Source: Petrosia ficiformis (taxonomy: Eukaryota > Porifera > Demospongiae > Haplosclerida > Petrosiidae). Taken from it: a DNA stretch of 64,000 nucleotides. Under the pieces are notes generated by a model. It searched no databases. It worked only from the letters and a program-made list of their open reading frames with translations, and was not told the origin of the DNA. The stretch covers positions 10,603,809 through 10,667,808 of the forward strand of contig OX345636.1 of the NCBI GenBank assembly GCA_947044365.1, read 5' to 3'. Made by a program: the position numbers and the translations under genes. Shown here piece after piece: positions 45,930-56,815 of the stretch; the stretch's first letter is position 1, and every line of letters starts with the position of its first letter.

Positions 45930-47888
45930 CTTTGGTTTTTTGTTAACATTTTGTTCATCTTCTTTATCATTATAATCAGTCTGTATATGTGAAGAATAAA
46001 AAATGGTATGTACAAGTACCAAAATGTATTATTAGATATTTATAACAGTATCTTTGCTATTATAATCTACGTTTTGATGTTAAAATTTGGTGTCATTCTT
46101 ATAATAATGATATTACAATCAATATTGTCATTATCACATAGTTTTTCTGGTGACTTAATTTCAATTTCAGTCGTGGAAAGAAGGCTACTTTTTCCAATGC
46201 AATTTCTCAGTTATTGTATTTTAATCATTTTCACCCAAACATTTCGATGGGCCATTGAAAAGAAAAGTAGTGGACTAAATAGGAATTAATGATATAGAGC
46301 TCTTCTGTAGGATGTAAAGTGTCTTGTGTACTTACTGAGAATGGGTTCTTGAGTTCAGGGTAAGTGGCTTACTTATCTGATTTCAATTCTGTATCAAATT
46401 GCAAAAACAATTTGGTTATTTCAATTGCATTTCAAATATCCCATTACTGCTGAATTGAGGTGTTGAAGATTAGGTCAGCTTAACTTATGGTGTCGGAATG
46501 TTGTTCACAAATGACAAGTAAATTAGTCATGATTCACAGTTTACATGTCAGTACTTCCCCACTATAAATTTACATAAGAACTGACATCATATCAGTCATC
46601 CTCCACTATCAATTTACTTTGTCATTGTGAACAACATTTCAATACCAAAAATTACAAATACAAACTGACTTTCCTTTCAATACCAGATATGTTGCAAGTT
46701 GAAACGTTTTCCTTTTTCACAAGCCAGCAAGTAACTAATCAGATCTTGCCTATATAATTATAAGATTTCTATGCTGCGTTTTAGTCATTTTAGTGCATTA
46801 TGATTATATATTATTATATTACAATTAAATCATGATGCACAAATGCATGCAGGTGATCATACAGACATTCAAATGAATATAGTGAGTGTAATTGAGGCTT
46901 GATTGATCACAAATTCAAACATTCCATCTATTTAGTATTATCATGCCCCTTATAATTCACCAAAACGGCAGGGTATAATTTTATAATAATTATAATTATA
47001 GATCAGTGGTATATATATATATGTGAAATACCTTCCATAATTATAATGAATCAGTTTTCTTTATAATTATAATATTATTAATCATTATGAAATCTATAAA
47101 TTGTTTATATGTTTGGTGGACTAGTTTTTCTTGATGGATTGATCACAAGTTGGATACATGCAATATATTCTCACAAGACAAAACAATACATGCACCCAAC
47201 AAGTGATATTTTCCAGTTTTGGTATATAGTTATGATCATTCATTTATCTAGCTCTGTTTATTCTGTCAACAAGATCAATGAATATTACTAGCATGTAATG
47301 AAATTTCAATCATTTAATATATATACAAATTACTGAATAATATTTATCATCGATATGAACAGACTTTAGGTTTCACTGCTGTATGGTTAGCTAGTCTCAC
47401 ATTGCCAATGTACCTTAGGAACATCTAGAAATTCTCATTGTGTTAAAGGAGCACGATGCATCTTGTCCTTACCACAAAGTAGCAAATTACTTTAGCTTTC
47501 AATGAGAGCCTTTTGTTGCTAAAATTTGGTGTTCATGATGAGCCAAAAATTAGGATGTAATGACTTTATATGCAATATAGTGTATTCATATGGTTCATAC
47601 ATGGTTATACTCTAACCATCGAAATTTGCCTTACACAAGAAATAGCTGAATGTCTATACCAAAACGAAAGTGATGCAAACGTTATTCCCTTGATAGTGGA
47701 TTATTGATACAGGTATAACAACATTGCGCCGCATTACTGCTAAGCTTCCTCTTTATTCTGCTACCGCAGTTGCACGCACGCTATACGAGCAACAAAAATA
47801 AATAATTGACAGGTATTTTTCTAACTAACAGATTTCATATAAAAATAATAATTACATACAAACTCACTTGACCAGGCTCGGCGGACAT
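45930..47888 (-). CDS. Two possible exons of an unrecognised minus-strand gene
   Basis: Exon 47888-47868 starts with ATG (MSAEPGQ) and ends at an AA/GTGAGT donor in phase 0. Exon 45980-45930 lies between a TACAG acceptor and an AAG/GTATAA donor, 17 codons in phase 0, strongly charged (TDYNDKEDEQNVNKKPK). The phases allow a direct join. Further exons were not identified; a frame at 45840-45700 is possible but does not fit the phase. GC-richer sequence with CpGs near 47730-47800 is downstream of the start, not upstream. Function unknown. Confidence 0.3.
46488..46652. repeat. Foldback with about 40-bp arms
   Basis: ATGTTGTTCACAAATGACAA at about 46498 is mirrored near 46610-46645. Inner blocks around TGACATC and GATGTCAGT-like sequences also pair. 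Confidence 0.65.
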
Positions 47889-48715
47889 AGTGTATATTTA
47901 TACAGATAGTTTCAAGGAGAAGTAAAGTTGTGCGGAGCTGGACGAAAATGGAAATAGTTGCGTGGTAAACGGTTATTTAATTACAACCGTATTACGATGA
48001 ATATCATTAACAAACGTATACCTTCTAATAATTAGAATCCTGCTGCAATTTGAAGCCAATCAGGATCCTAGGAGCACATTATATTTATAAATGCACTTGC
48101 TTCACTAATCTCTACCTTTGTTAGTGCCATATTATAACACTCATAATGCATCACAAAATGTGTTATAAAGATTCACTTGACATTTTCACAGGTACTGTAG
48201 CCATACAGTATTCTTTCAAGGATGCTATTTAACTTAAAATGCGATCAGGTGCTGGACTAATTATATGCAAATTTGATTAGGTAAAATGTTACATACATGA
48301 TACTAAAATAGAACCATGTAAAATCACTTTGCTTCACAAAACATTATGAATACTGTTACATACATATAGTATGCCAAAATTATGTCAAAAATATAATCTG
48401 TGATTGAGTCCATATCACTATATATGTAAACCCTCACATCTTGATTTGTATCAATCCTACTATCAACTCTAATAATGTATTTAGTCTTGCATTATTATGT
48501 ACATAATTATTCATAAAAGCTCATTACTCTATATGAGTTTGGACTCATTCATCTGGACGTCTCAAATATTCCCTGCATGATAACCTATATGAGAAGGTAT
48601 AATGTAAATTCAGTAAGATTGTTAATTTAATTAAGGCCCTTCATAGAAAATATGCTGGAATATGTGCAGAACTATCTTTCATTCATGCATGTAGTAGCTA
48701 TGGCATGCACGCACA

Positions 48716-48824
<109 letters not shown>

Positions 48825-49179
48825 CATCTGTATATATAGTGGTCTTACAGTAATTTTAATTATTCATTAACAAACGCCCACCTAAGGTTAATTAATAGAC
48901 CACATGTGTAAAAGCACATGATTTTCAAGGGAATTAGATCTTTTGTAATCCAATGGGAATGGGCCATTATTTAACTTCAAGATTTTGAAAGTAAGTGATT
49001 ATTACATGTATTTACTGATGCATTGGTAAACAGGACTCTAGCATTTCCAGATACGGATAGAGAGGGGAGGGTTGGGATCCCACCAGAGATGTCTTTAACC
49101 CCCATTTCTGGTTCCCAAGGCCAGACTATCCCTGTCAGGAGTCCAATAACACCAAAGTATCAAAGCATATGTGAATATG

Positions 49180-49426
49180 TTAAAAGTTAAGATTGTTAAA
49201 TACTGTTTGTGACACTGCATGCTTTTGACCAATAAAGTCCCAAATATAGGAAAGATCTGAACCATGAGTGAAATACTGGGTCGTCTGACTAAAGCTCAGA
49301 GGAGAATCACCATCTTCGTTTCTGTGACAGGACAGAAACTTTACACTGTTGGTGTTGGAATTGTGCACTACCTGCCTCAGTGGTTCAGCTAGCTTGCCCT
49401 TTCCACCCAACACGTAAATACACACC

Positions 49427-49505
<79 letters not shown>

Positions 49506-50660
49506 AATTATTGCAGTTTCTGAACCATTGATCAATGAAATCAGTCTGTTCTACTAATGATGTATTAGTTATAATTCATTTGCCATCTGGAATGTTTTTT
49601 TTCAATAGAAATTAAAGTATAGAAAAGCCCACTTATAATGTGATAATATGGACTTAAAAATACAAAAGTGTCTGTTTAATTAATGAAGATGTTACCTATA
49701 AGTGTCTTGAATTATTAATAACACCTAAAAGACTCTTACAAAATTAGTATAAGTTATTTGAAAGAGCTATTAGCTTAATATTTAGTAATTTCCACTATCA
49801 TAATGAATTACACTGTAGTGTAATAAAATAATGAACAACAGGAAGAAATGTTATGGACTTGTGGACCTCTAGTTATACGTGACATGTTGTTGATCAATAA
49901 TGTTGATCTGAGAATGTAATTAATATGATAGTCAACAAACATCATTAATACCTCCTATATTATGCTAAATGGGTTATGTGATAGGATATTATCCATTACT
50001 ATTCAATCAATTATCCAATTACATCTACCCAAACAAAATTCAATATGTCACGCTGACCATACTATACAACTCATTTATACTATCAGTATACTAAGTGCAT
50101 AGAGGTAGTATAAAAGTACTGTATTGTACTACATGTATACTGTACTATACTCTGAAGGGTATTGCATACACTATAACAACACTGTTTAGTGATTACATTG
50201 TTTACTATTGTACATGTAGTGTAGCACAGGTACATGTACATACAATAGTGTGCTACCAAATATGGTGAAGCCTAATGGTACTGCACTGTCTGTAACTTCT
50301 AAAATCAAGTCCATCAAATTTATTACACTAGCCTTCTTAAATGGCCCTGGTACTCAACCACTTCACCTCTCACTCTCTTTCCAATATCAACCACTCAACT
50401 CTCAAGCCGTTCAAATTCTTTATGAATCCATGGTAACTAAGTTTACTATCTTGGTGCTGTCCATTTGGATGATAATTTAAATAATATTGACCAAGTGATA
50501 GGTGACATTTGATGCTTTGTAAATCAAAACACACACACACATGCACAGACCTTGATCTATCCAATTGTTGACTGAAGACTGTGTTTCTTGTCTTAGTCCA
50601 TCAGCAGCTTCTGATAATAATTTTGTAGCATTTGCAATTGTCACTATAGTGATTGGTTTT
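49180..50660. other. Region with unassigned protein-like frames
   Basis: Three stretches look more protein-like than background: minus 49420-49180 (contains LAEPLRQVVHNSNTNSV), plus 50262-50432 ending at an ATG/GTAACT donor-like site (contains FLNGPGTQPLHLSLSF), and minus 50657-50553 ending at a donor-like CAAG/GTCTGT (contains KLLSEAADGLRQETQSSV). No family was recognised, and a consistent gene model could not be built. Confidence 0.2.
49431..49503. repeat. CA dinucleotide array
   Basis: About 35 CA units, 600 bp from the longer array. Confidence 0.9.
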
Positions 50661-51520
50661 GATTTAATAAGATGTAATAAGTACAGTACAACATAATTTA
50701 CAGTAGAGGACACTCGACAATAACATGTTATCATATACATGTAGTACAGCACATATACTACATATGAAAAGAAAGCAAAACACATATACTGTCTCATGGA
50801 CTGGCAATCAATAAAAATAAGTGCAAGACTATGACCAGTTAAAACTTTGTCTATCAAAAATGTCTGGGATTATGGGTACTCTGAACACGTATTGTATTAG
50901 GTGACTTTACAAGTCTTGTATTGTGGGTAATCTGTATCATACCTGTTTTGTTACTGGGTCCAGCAAATTCTAGATAGTCCTATGATAATTGACCACACCT
51001 TTTTGTAATTAGTATAGAGTTCAATTGGAAATAATACATTCTTCTAATTTTATTGGTCACCAAAAAATTCTAAAAATTATACTTCCAATTAAACACTGTA
51101 CTATTTACAAAATGGCGTGGCCAGTTATTGATTGCTCAGAATGGCCCAGATAGTTGAATACAAAAAATCAGTCAAGCAACTTTAAGAGACAAGATTTGGT
51201 TTATGCCTAGAGTAGATGTTGTTGCAGCTTATGGTACAGTAACCATTTATTTCCAGCAGTTCTATAAGACGTATGGATAGCTGTCCGTCAATATATAAAT
51301 TTTTTCGATCATAGGGGAGTCCGAATTTCTATTTTGCAAGCTTATAACTCTAAGACTAAGCAAGCGATCGTCATAAACCTTGGTATGCAGAGATATTACT
51401 TAGTATACTTTCTTACTATGGTGTAGTAATTCCAGTTACAGTGGTAGAGAAAGCGCTATAGCGTCCAAGTATGGGTTGTGTCCGATAATTGACACTTTAC
51501 TCTATAATTATATATATAAG

Positions 51521-51735
51521 AATAATAAAAAACATTTTCAATAAAAGTGAAAGAAGATGTAGGGATATCAAAACCCAAAAAGCATACAAAGGTTGTTTGT
51601 ATGCTTTTTGGGTTTTGATATCCCTACATCTTCTTTCACTTTTATTGAAAATGTTTTTTATTATTGTTTGTATGCTTTTTGGGTTTTGATATCCCTACAT
51701 CTTCTTTCACTTTTATTGAAAATGTTTTTTATTAT
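51521..51735. repeat. 70-bp unit in three copies: one inverted, two direct
   Basis: The unit (TTTGTATGCTTTTTGGGTTT ... GAAAATGTTTTTTATTATT) occurs reversed at 51521-51590, forward at 51596-51665 and forward again at 51666-51735. The first two form an almost perfect palindrome with a 5-bp centre. Confidence 0.85.
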
Positions 51736-52582
51736 TCTTGTTTTGATCATTTTTTTTTTGAATTGTGGGAATATTTTTTGTAGATTGCTATTTATCATTA
51801 AAAATCATGCAATCATAAATGCATTAAAATTTGTTCATCAATGAAGGTCAGTCTTTCGTATTTATGTATTGATTATCATTCTCTTTCACTTACAGATGAT
51901 GTATATTCTGTTTCACTTACAGCACTATCTGCAGTCCTACAAGAAGTAGTGTCAGTCACTGTGTCAACCATTCAGTATTTCAATGCTTATCATAGTATAC
52001 AATGCTATTCTTTAATACTTAAATAATTATTATATTCATTAATTAATATAAAAATATATATTTGCTCACAAACGAATCCGAACACTTCCACGTACCTTTT
52101 CAGCTTCCATGTTCCGAGTATACAAATGCGCATGCGTAATTAATTCCACTTAGAAAATGGCGTCCAATTCCAGATCAAATCTTTGTAGTCGTTGAGACTG
52201 TCTTCTTTCATAGTATCTGAAAATATCATCTCGTTACCTTAAGACCAGAATTTTACTATAAATGCGATTGGAATGGTGCTAGAATCATTGTAATAGTTCA
52301 ACAAACAAAAAAATGATTTGTCTGGAAAATAATAATAATATGAAGCAGATTTTGCCAGTTTTGCCACTCGCCAGTTCTCTAACTTAACGACAGTATTTGG
52401 TCATGTAGACGGTGTTGGTAGTCATAAAAACACTAGATATGAACAGGTATGTGTGTATTAAAACTTATCTGTATATATTACCAGAGATTTCAGCTCATCA
52501 CTTGCAATTGAAATGTATGGGCAGCCATTTTTTTTCCGTGCCATCCCTACATAGAGAGTACTACCGTACTCTCTGATATGTA
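51736..52582 (+). repeat. Duplicated segment, copy 2 (partner 36835-38108)
   Basis: See copy 1. This copy lacks the MITE and carries the conserved promoter-like block at 52127-52162. Confidence 0.75.
52127..52165 (+). promoter_or_regulatory. Promoter-like block, copy 2
   Basis: TGCGCATGCGTA (NRF1-like) followed 20 bp on by AAAATGGCG (YY1-like), as in 37615-37680. Confidence 0.35.
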
Positions 52583-52660
52583 TATATTATATATAATATA
52601 TATAGCTATATATATATATATGCGTGTGTGTTGTGTCCATCATAATTATGATTTGTTTAC

Positions 52661-52782
52661 CTGTTGTTGTTGTTGTTGTGATAGTCTTTCAATCAAAAAT
52701 AATGGTGATATTGTAGAATTTTCGGGTTATTATACTGGTCCAAACATACGCCGCATTCTTCAAGGTCGTTGAGAGGAACCAT
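52661..52782 (-). pseudogene. RING first-exon pseudogene, counterpart of the exon at 2178
   Basis: Starts at an ATG after a CACGTG box, as in the intact gene, and reads CGVCLDQYNNPKILQ. It then loses the Cys of the CxH pair (Tyr instead) and hits a stop within HHYF. It is 22 bases shorter than the intact 144-bp exon and ends in a CAA repeat before the GTAAAC donor. It is the inverted duplicate of 2178-2321. Confidence 0.8.
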
Positions 52783-53423
52783 CTTCCTTTTCTCACGTGC
52801 AAACTACCACTTACAGTTTATTAACCCGGGGGCTTTTGAAAAAATAATGACTTAATTTTAATAATAATTCCAACCACGCCTACCATGGATGTAATATATA
52901 CTGATTCCCAGGTGTGAGCTCAGCATCTTATTAAAATCAAAACAACTGAATACAGGCAATTTGCAACTTTCTCCAACTTGTGGAGCAATCTAACAGTCAC
53001 CTATACCTTGCTTACCAATTACTGCAAGCACAGCATCCACTCAAACATACATCTATACATCAAACATACATCTATTATCTATACATCAAACATACACAAC
53101 ATCTCGTTTCACTCTCCTTTCACTTTTTTTTAAAGTACCTTAAGCTAATTTCAAAGGGCGGACACTTGAATCAAAGCACCGCTAGACAACATCCAACAAA
53201 GCATGGGCGTTTTGAACAATAGAATGCCGACATACTGCCACCACATTAGTATACTCTCGTAATCTACAGTAATTTGGTGTGGTACATCCAAGACCCAGTC
53301 ATTGCAGTGAAATTTAGTAATCTAATAAGTAGGTGTAGTACTTCCTATCTGACAGGATGTTGTAAAATTAAAACTGAAAGTGCTACAAACACAGCGATGT
53401 CAGTGAGTGATCGATCGCAGATT

Positions 53424-53470
53424 GTTCAAGAGGCGTGGTAGTTTGTGACAAACTACCACGCCTCTTGAAC
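53424..53470. repeat. Perfect 47-bp palindrome
   Basis: 23-bp arms (GTTCAAGAGGCGTGGTAGTT and on) around a single central base. The counterpart at about 2103-2130 has a single arm only. Confidence 0.9.
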
Positions 53471-53510
53471 GACACGATTAAAGTTTCAGTTTTAGAGGTG
53501 CATGCAAAAG

Positions 53511-53689
53511 ATGAATGATCATTATCTTATTTTTTCTATTGCTCTTAATGAACTTGATGAACAATTAACACATAGTGTATGTTTAGACAAGTATACCAAC
53601 CTCAAAACTCTACCATGTCACCAGTCCATTTAATAGGGTTTAGGGTTTAGGGTTTAGGGTTTTTTAAAAAACTACCACAACAATTACAG
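53511..53689 (+). pseudogene. RING first-exon pseudogene, counterpart of the exon at 1820-1987
   Basis: Reads IALNELDEQLTHSVCLDKYT, where the first zinc Cys has become His. It then reaches a TAA, followed by four TAGGGTT units that replace the sequence coding for the last four residues of the CxHxxC block. The end (CTACCACAACAATTACAG and GTAAAC donor) is kept. Inverted duplicate of the minus-strand exon at 1820. Confidence 0.85.
53634..53661. repeat. Four tandem TAGGGTT units (TTTAGGG telomere-type motif)
   Basis: Exactly 28 bp of TAGGGTT repeated four times inside the RING pseudogene. Confidence 0.9.
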
Positions 53690-53693
53690 GTAA

Positions 53694-53696
<3 letters not shown>

Positions 53697-53759
<63 letters not shown>
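53697..53759. repeat. CA array at the intron start
   Basis: About 31 CA units directly after the RING donor. The counterpart at 1801-1816 has only a short TG/CA run, so the array expanded in this copy. Confidence 0.9.
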
Positions 53760-53761
<2 letters not shown>

Positions 53762-55615
53762 ACACACATTCAATTCCCAACCACGAATTCCAGTGGTAGC
53801 TATAACCGTAGTTTAAAATCAAGGACTTGATATTTATATTGATGTACATATCCTAGGTATATGGTTATTACCCAAGACTGAAGTAGTGTATAGTCTGGCG
53901 GCATAGACATGCCCTTTACATAGAGGAGGACGGGTCTGGTATAGTTAGCATATCAGACTTGTGGCCATGGAATGCTAAAACTTGTGGGTGGAGTGTTTCA
54001 CAAGCAAATTTCTCAGCTTTATTTTGGAAGTATACAACACTGAAGATTCTAACTTGCTTTGCTAGAAAGAAAGTTGTTATGAAATCCAATGATATAATAA
54101 TCATGCTTTGTTAGATGCGGGAAGACCAGTGGTGTAACTGAACCTGGGCAACACAATTTGTTTTATTATTATTATTATTATTATATATTTGTCAATTTTT
54201 TAATACACACACTAACTGAGTGTTTAGTGATGGCAGGGCCAAGAAATTGAGAGTTGTAAATCAGGGGGTTTGGGGGACGGCGGCCCCCAGAAGCTGAGGG
54301 TTTTCAGAGTTAAAAAGACCAAACTGAGGGTAAATTTTTGCTTGTGGTTTTATTTGTTATATTACACTGGTGGAAAGATTGCTCAAAAGTGGTGTACAAA
54401 CACTGATCATGAATTGAGATGACAGAATAACGCCACTGGGGAAGACAGCAAAGCAAGTGTTTGCAGTGCATACACAACTGACAAGCAAATGGTTTTTCCA
54501 TATCCTATTAGTAGAGCTATGGTAACATCATTCCCACAGATAAAACCAGACACTACTCTAGTCAGTTCATTCTTAAGACTTGTATACCAGAGAGAAACAG
54601 CAACTATGTGGGGCTATTATCTTTCTACATAACGTAACATGAACACATTAAATTAATTGGGCTGCAAAAGCAAAAATGCTGCAAGACTGCACAAACGCTT
54701 AATGCTAATTACACCAGACTCTTCCTCCTCTATGCGAAGGGTGTGGCTAACCCAGACTATACGGTCTTTGTGCAAGCAAGGGTTTAAGTGATCAGTTCTA
54801 CTGTCTCTCTATCTCTGTCATATGTCATTCAAAAAAAGCATTTATAAAAACATCAACACCTCGAAAATATTTGTATAAAACGTATGCATAAATCGAAGAG
54901 GCGAATGGAAATCACAGTAGCAGCAGTTACTGCGCTTTTTTTGTGTTATCAGTTTAGAAAAGTCTCAATGTTTGCTCAGTGATGCCCTTTATAATAAATT
55001 ATTATAACATAACTTCATAATTTTGCAAGGTGAGAGTCTTTTCCAGAGGTTTCAAAGTGAAGTGCTTTCTGTCAATGATTAGTATTGTATGGGGTATGTC
55101 ATTCAAACTATATTATATCACAATATAGTAAGCATGTACCTGTGGTGTACGGCCATTGCTACAATTGCAAACATTCCAAATTATTATTGACCAACAATAA
55201 TTACGGACAATGCTGTGTAATGTGCCCTAGTGTAACTTGTAAGAAGATTAAGAACGACAACCTTCACGAGCAGAAAAACAGTTCTGTGGCTTGAAATGCT
55301 AGAAAGCAACCAAAAGCTTGGAGCCAATGCTCAATGTGTAGAGCCACTACTTTAGTTGTACTTCACTTTTGAGCAGTGCTTCATCAGCAGTAGCAAGATG
55401 AAATGTGCATCCTGGAAAAAGACTACAGATGTTATTTTTTCTTATAATTACAAATTCAGTGAATGTTTGTAATTATGGCATACCAGTATGCTAATCAATA
55501 TCAAAAGAAACTAATACTAATTTAATCGGTGGATGAGGAAATACCAAATCGATATATATCCAGGTCTAGTCTTCAACTTGCTAATAACAATTTCAGTAAA
55601 CATTATCTAGAAATA
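53760..55615. repeat. Inverted duplicate of window bases 1-1800
   Basis: Block-by-block reverse-complement similarity to 1-1800, interrupted by an extra block at 54115-54352. Copies of the short TAGTCTGG element occur at 53886-53945 and 54708-54762. Similarity fades after about 55610, next to the MITE. Confidence 0.75.
54115..54352. other. Extra block inside the duplicate
   Basis: Absent from the counterpart near 1440. It has a TTA microsatellite and a GC-rich part (GGGGGACGGCGGCCCCCAG). No terminal repeats were resolved; possibly a retroposed or unclassified insert. Confidence 0.45.
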
Positions 55616-55653
55616 CGGACCAACCTCGATAAAATGAAAACACAAACGACTAT

Positions 55654-56261
55654 TTAACCCTTAGAGCACTGATGTCACACATATGTGACATTTCACCCCT
55701 ACGTGGTTCGCCGTCTGTTCCTGGCTACACGAAGCTGTCCAAATGTTTGTAATTGGCGTCAAGCACAAGCTGATGAACGTGGCTTAAAAAGTTGATGTTT
55801 TTTCAGGCGCCCTTTGGCCTAAATAACGACTACGGGGGGAATTTTAAAGGGGGGTGTCCCCCCGTTAATGCGGGGGGTTCGAAGGGGGCGCAGCCCCCTC
55901 GCTGCCGACGAATTTAGAATTTTTTTACCCCGCCCACGCCCTCTGGTGGGTAGCTGAGGCATTTTCTTTGCTGTGAAACCTGAAATCGTGGGCGTAGCTG
56001 GTGCCAACATGCAGTGGGGTCATTTTGTTAGCCCCAGTTCCAGTCAAAAGAGGGAGAGCACTGCATTTGATTTGATCCTACGATGCGCTTGGGGACTTTC
56101 CAGTCCTGGTAAGCAAGTTGGTGGAAGTAGTACTCCATGTCGGAAAAGGAGCCAAGTTTGGGGTAGAGAAAGTGAACGGTGGCCAAATTATATGCAATAG
56201 AGTCGCCAGTGTTGGAAATGGGAAGAATTTTGAAAAACAGGCTCAGTGCTCTAAGGGTTAA
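55654..56261. mobile_element. piggyBac-like MITE, clean copy
   Basis: TTAA at both borders (55654-55657, 56258-56261) and perfect 15-bp inverted ends CCCTTAGAGCACTGA, matching the piggyBac pattern of TTAA followed by CCCT. The 600-bp interior holds a GC-rich block near 55845-55910 and no transposase. It separates the intron copy from the coiled-coil pseudogene, so its insertion, or a deletion next to it, accounts for the missing B-box exon part. Confidence 0.85.
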
Positions 56262-56815
56262 TTGCTAACCAGAGAAAGTCCTGAACCAATTGAAGAATTT
56301 GTAGAACAGAATTTGAACAGAGGCAGTCAACAAAGTATGATACAAGTATTGACAACAGTCAAACAAGATGTCAACCCTACATTATCTTCACTGGGAATCA
56401 GACATTGGTTAATAAATATGAGGGTATTAATTGGAGAATTAAATTCCAAATTTTTTGGCAAATCGGTACTCGCCAAGAAATCTTGCTATACGTTAATCAA
56501 CTGTCACTCTCAACCTCCAGACTCACAATAGTTTATACCCATTTTAGTTATTCTTTCACTTATTTCTTGTGTACACTCTTCAGCTGGTAATAGTACTAGT
56601 AAACTCCATTTCTAGCTGTACATCTATCTCCATAAATAATAATCAAGTGTATGTTAGTGAGTGTGATAATCATTGTGTCTCAATCTATGATACGTATGGG
56701 TGTTTTACACATTGCTTTGGCAAGTTTGGTAGAGAGAAGGAGAATTTAATATGCCATATTATGTAAATTTCTATCTTTGTGACATAGATAATGACAGACT
56801 AGTTGTTTTTTAGAT
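56262..56815 (+). pseudogene. TRIM-like pseudogene: coiled coil, filamin remnant, NHL blade
   Basis: Begins inside the coiled coil (EEFVEQNLNRGSQQ, matching EEFVEQSLKVGSQQ of the intact gene). It passes a frame-shifted linker (IGELNSKFFGKS), reaches a stop near 56530, and resumes as an NHL blade (VYVSECDNHCVSIYDTYG) and LCDIDNDRLVVF. RING is represented by 53511-53689; the B-box is gone. Most of the filamin domain is deleted. Non-functional. Confidence 0.8.

Noticed and set aside
53634..53661. A true internal telomere or chromosome end
   Set aside because: Only four units, flanked on both sides by exon sequence.
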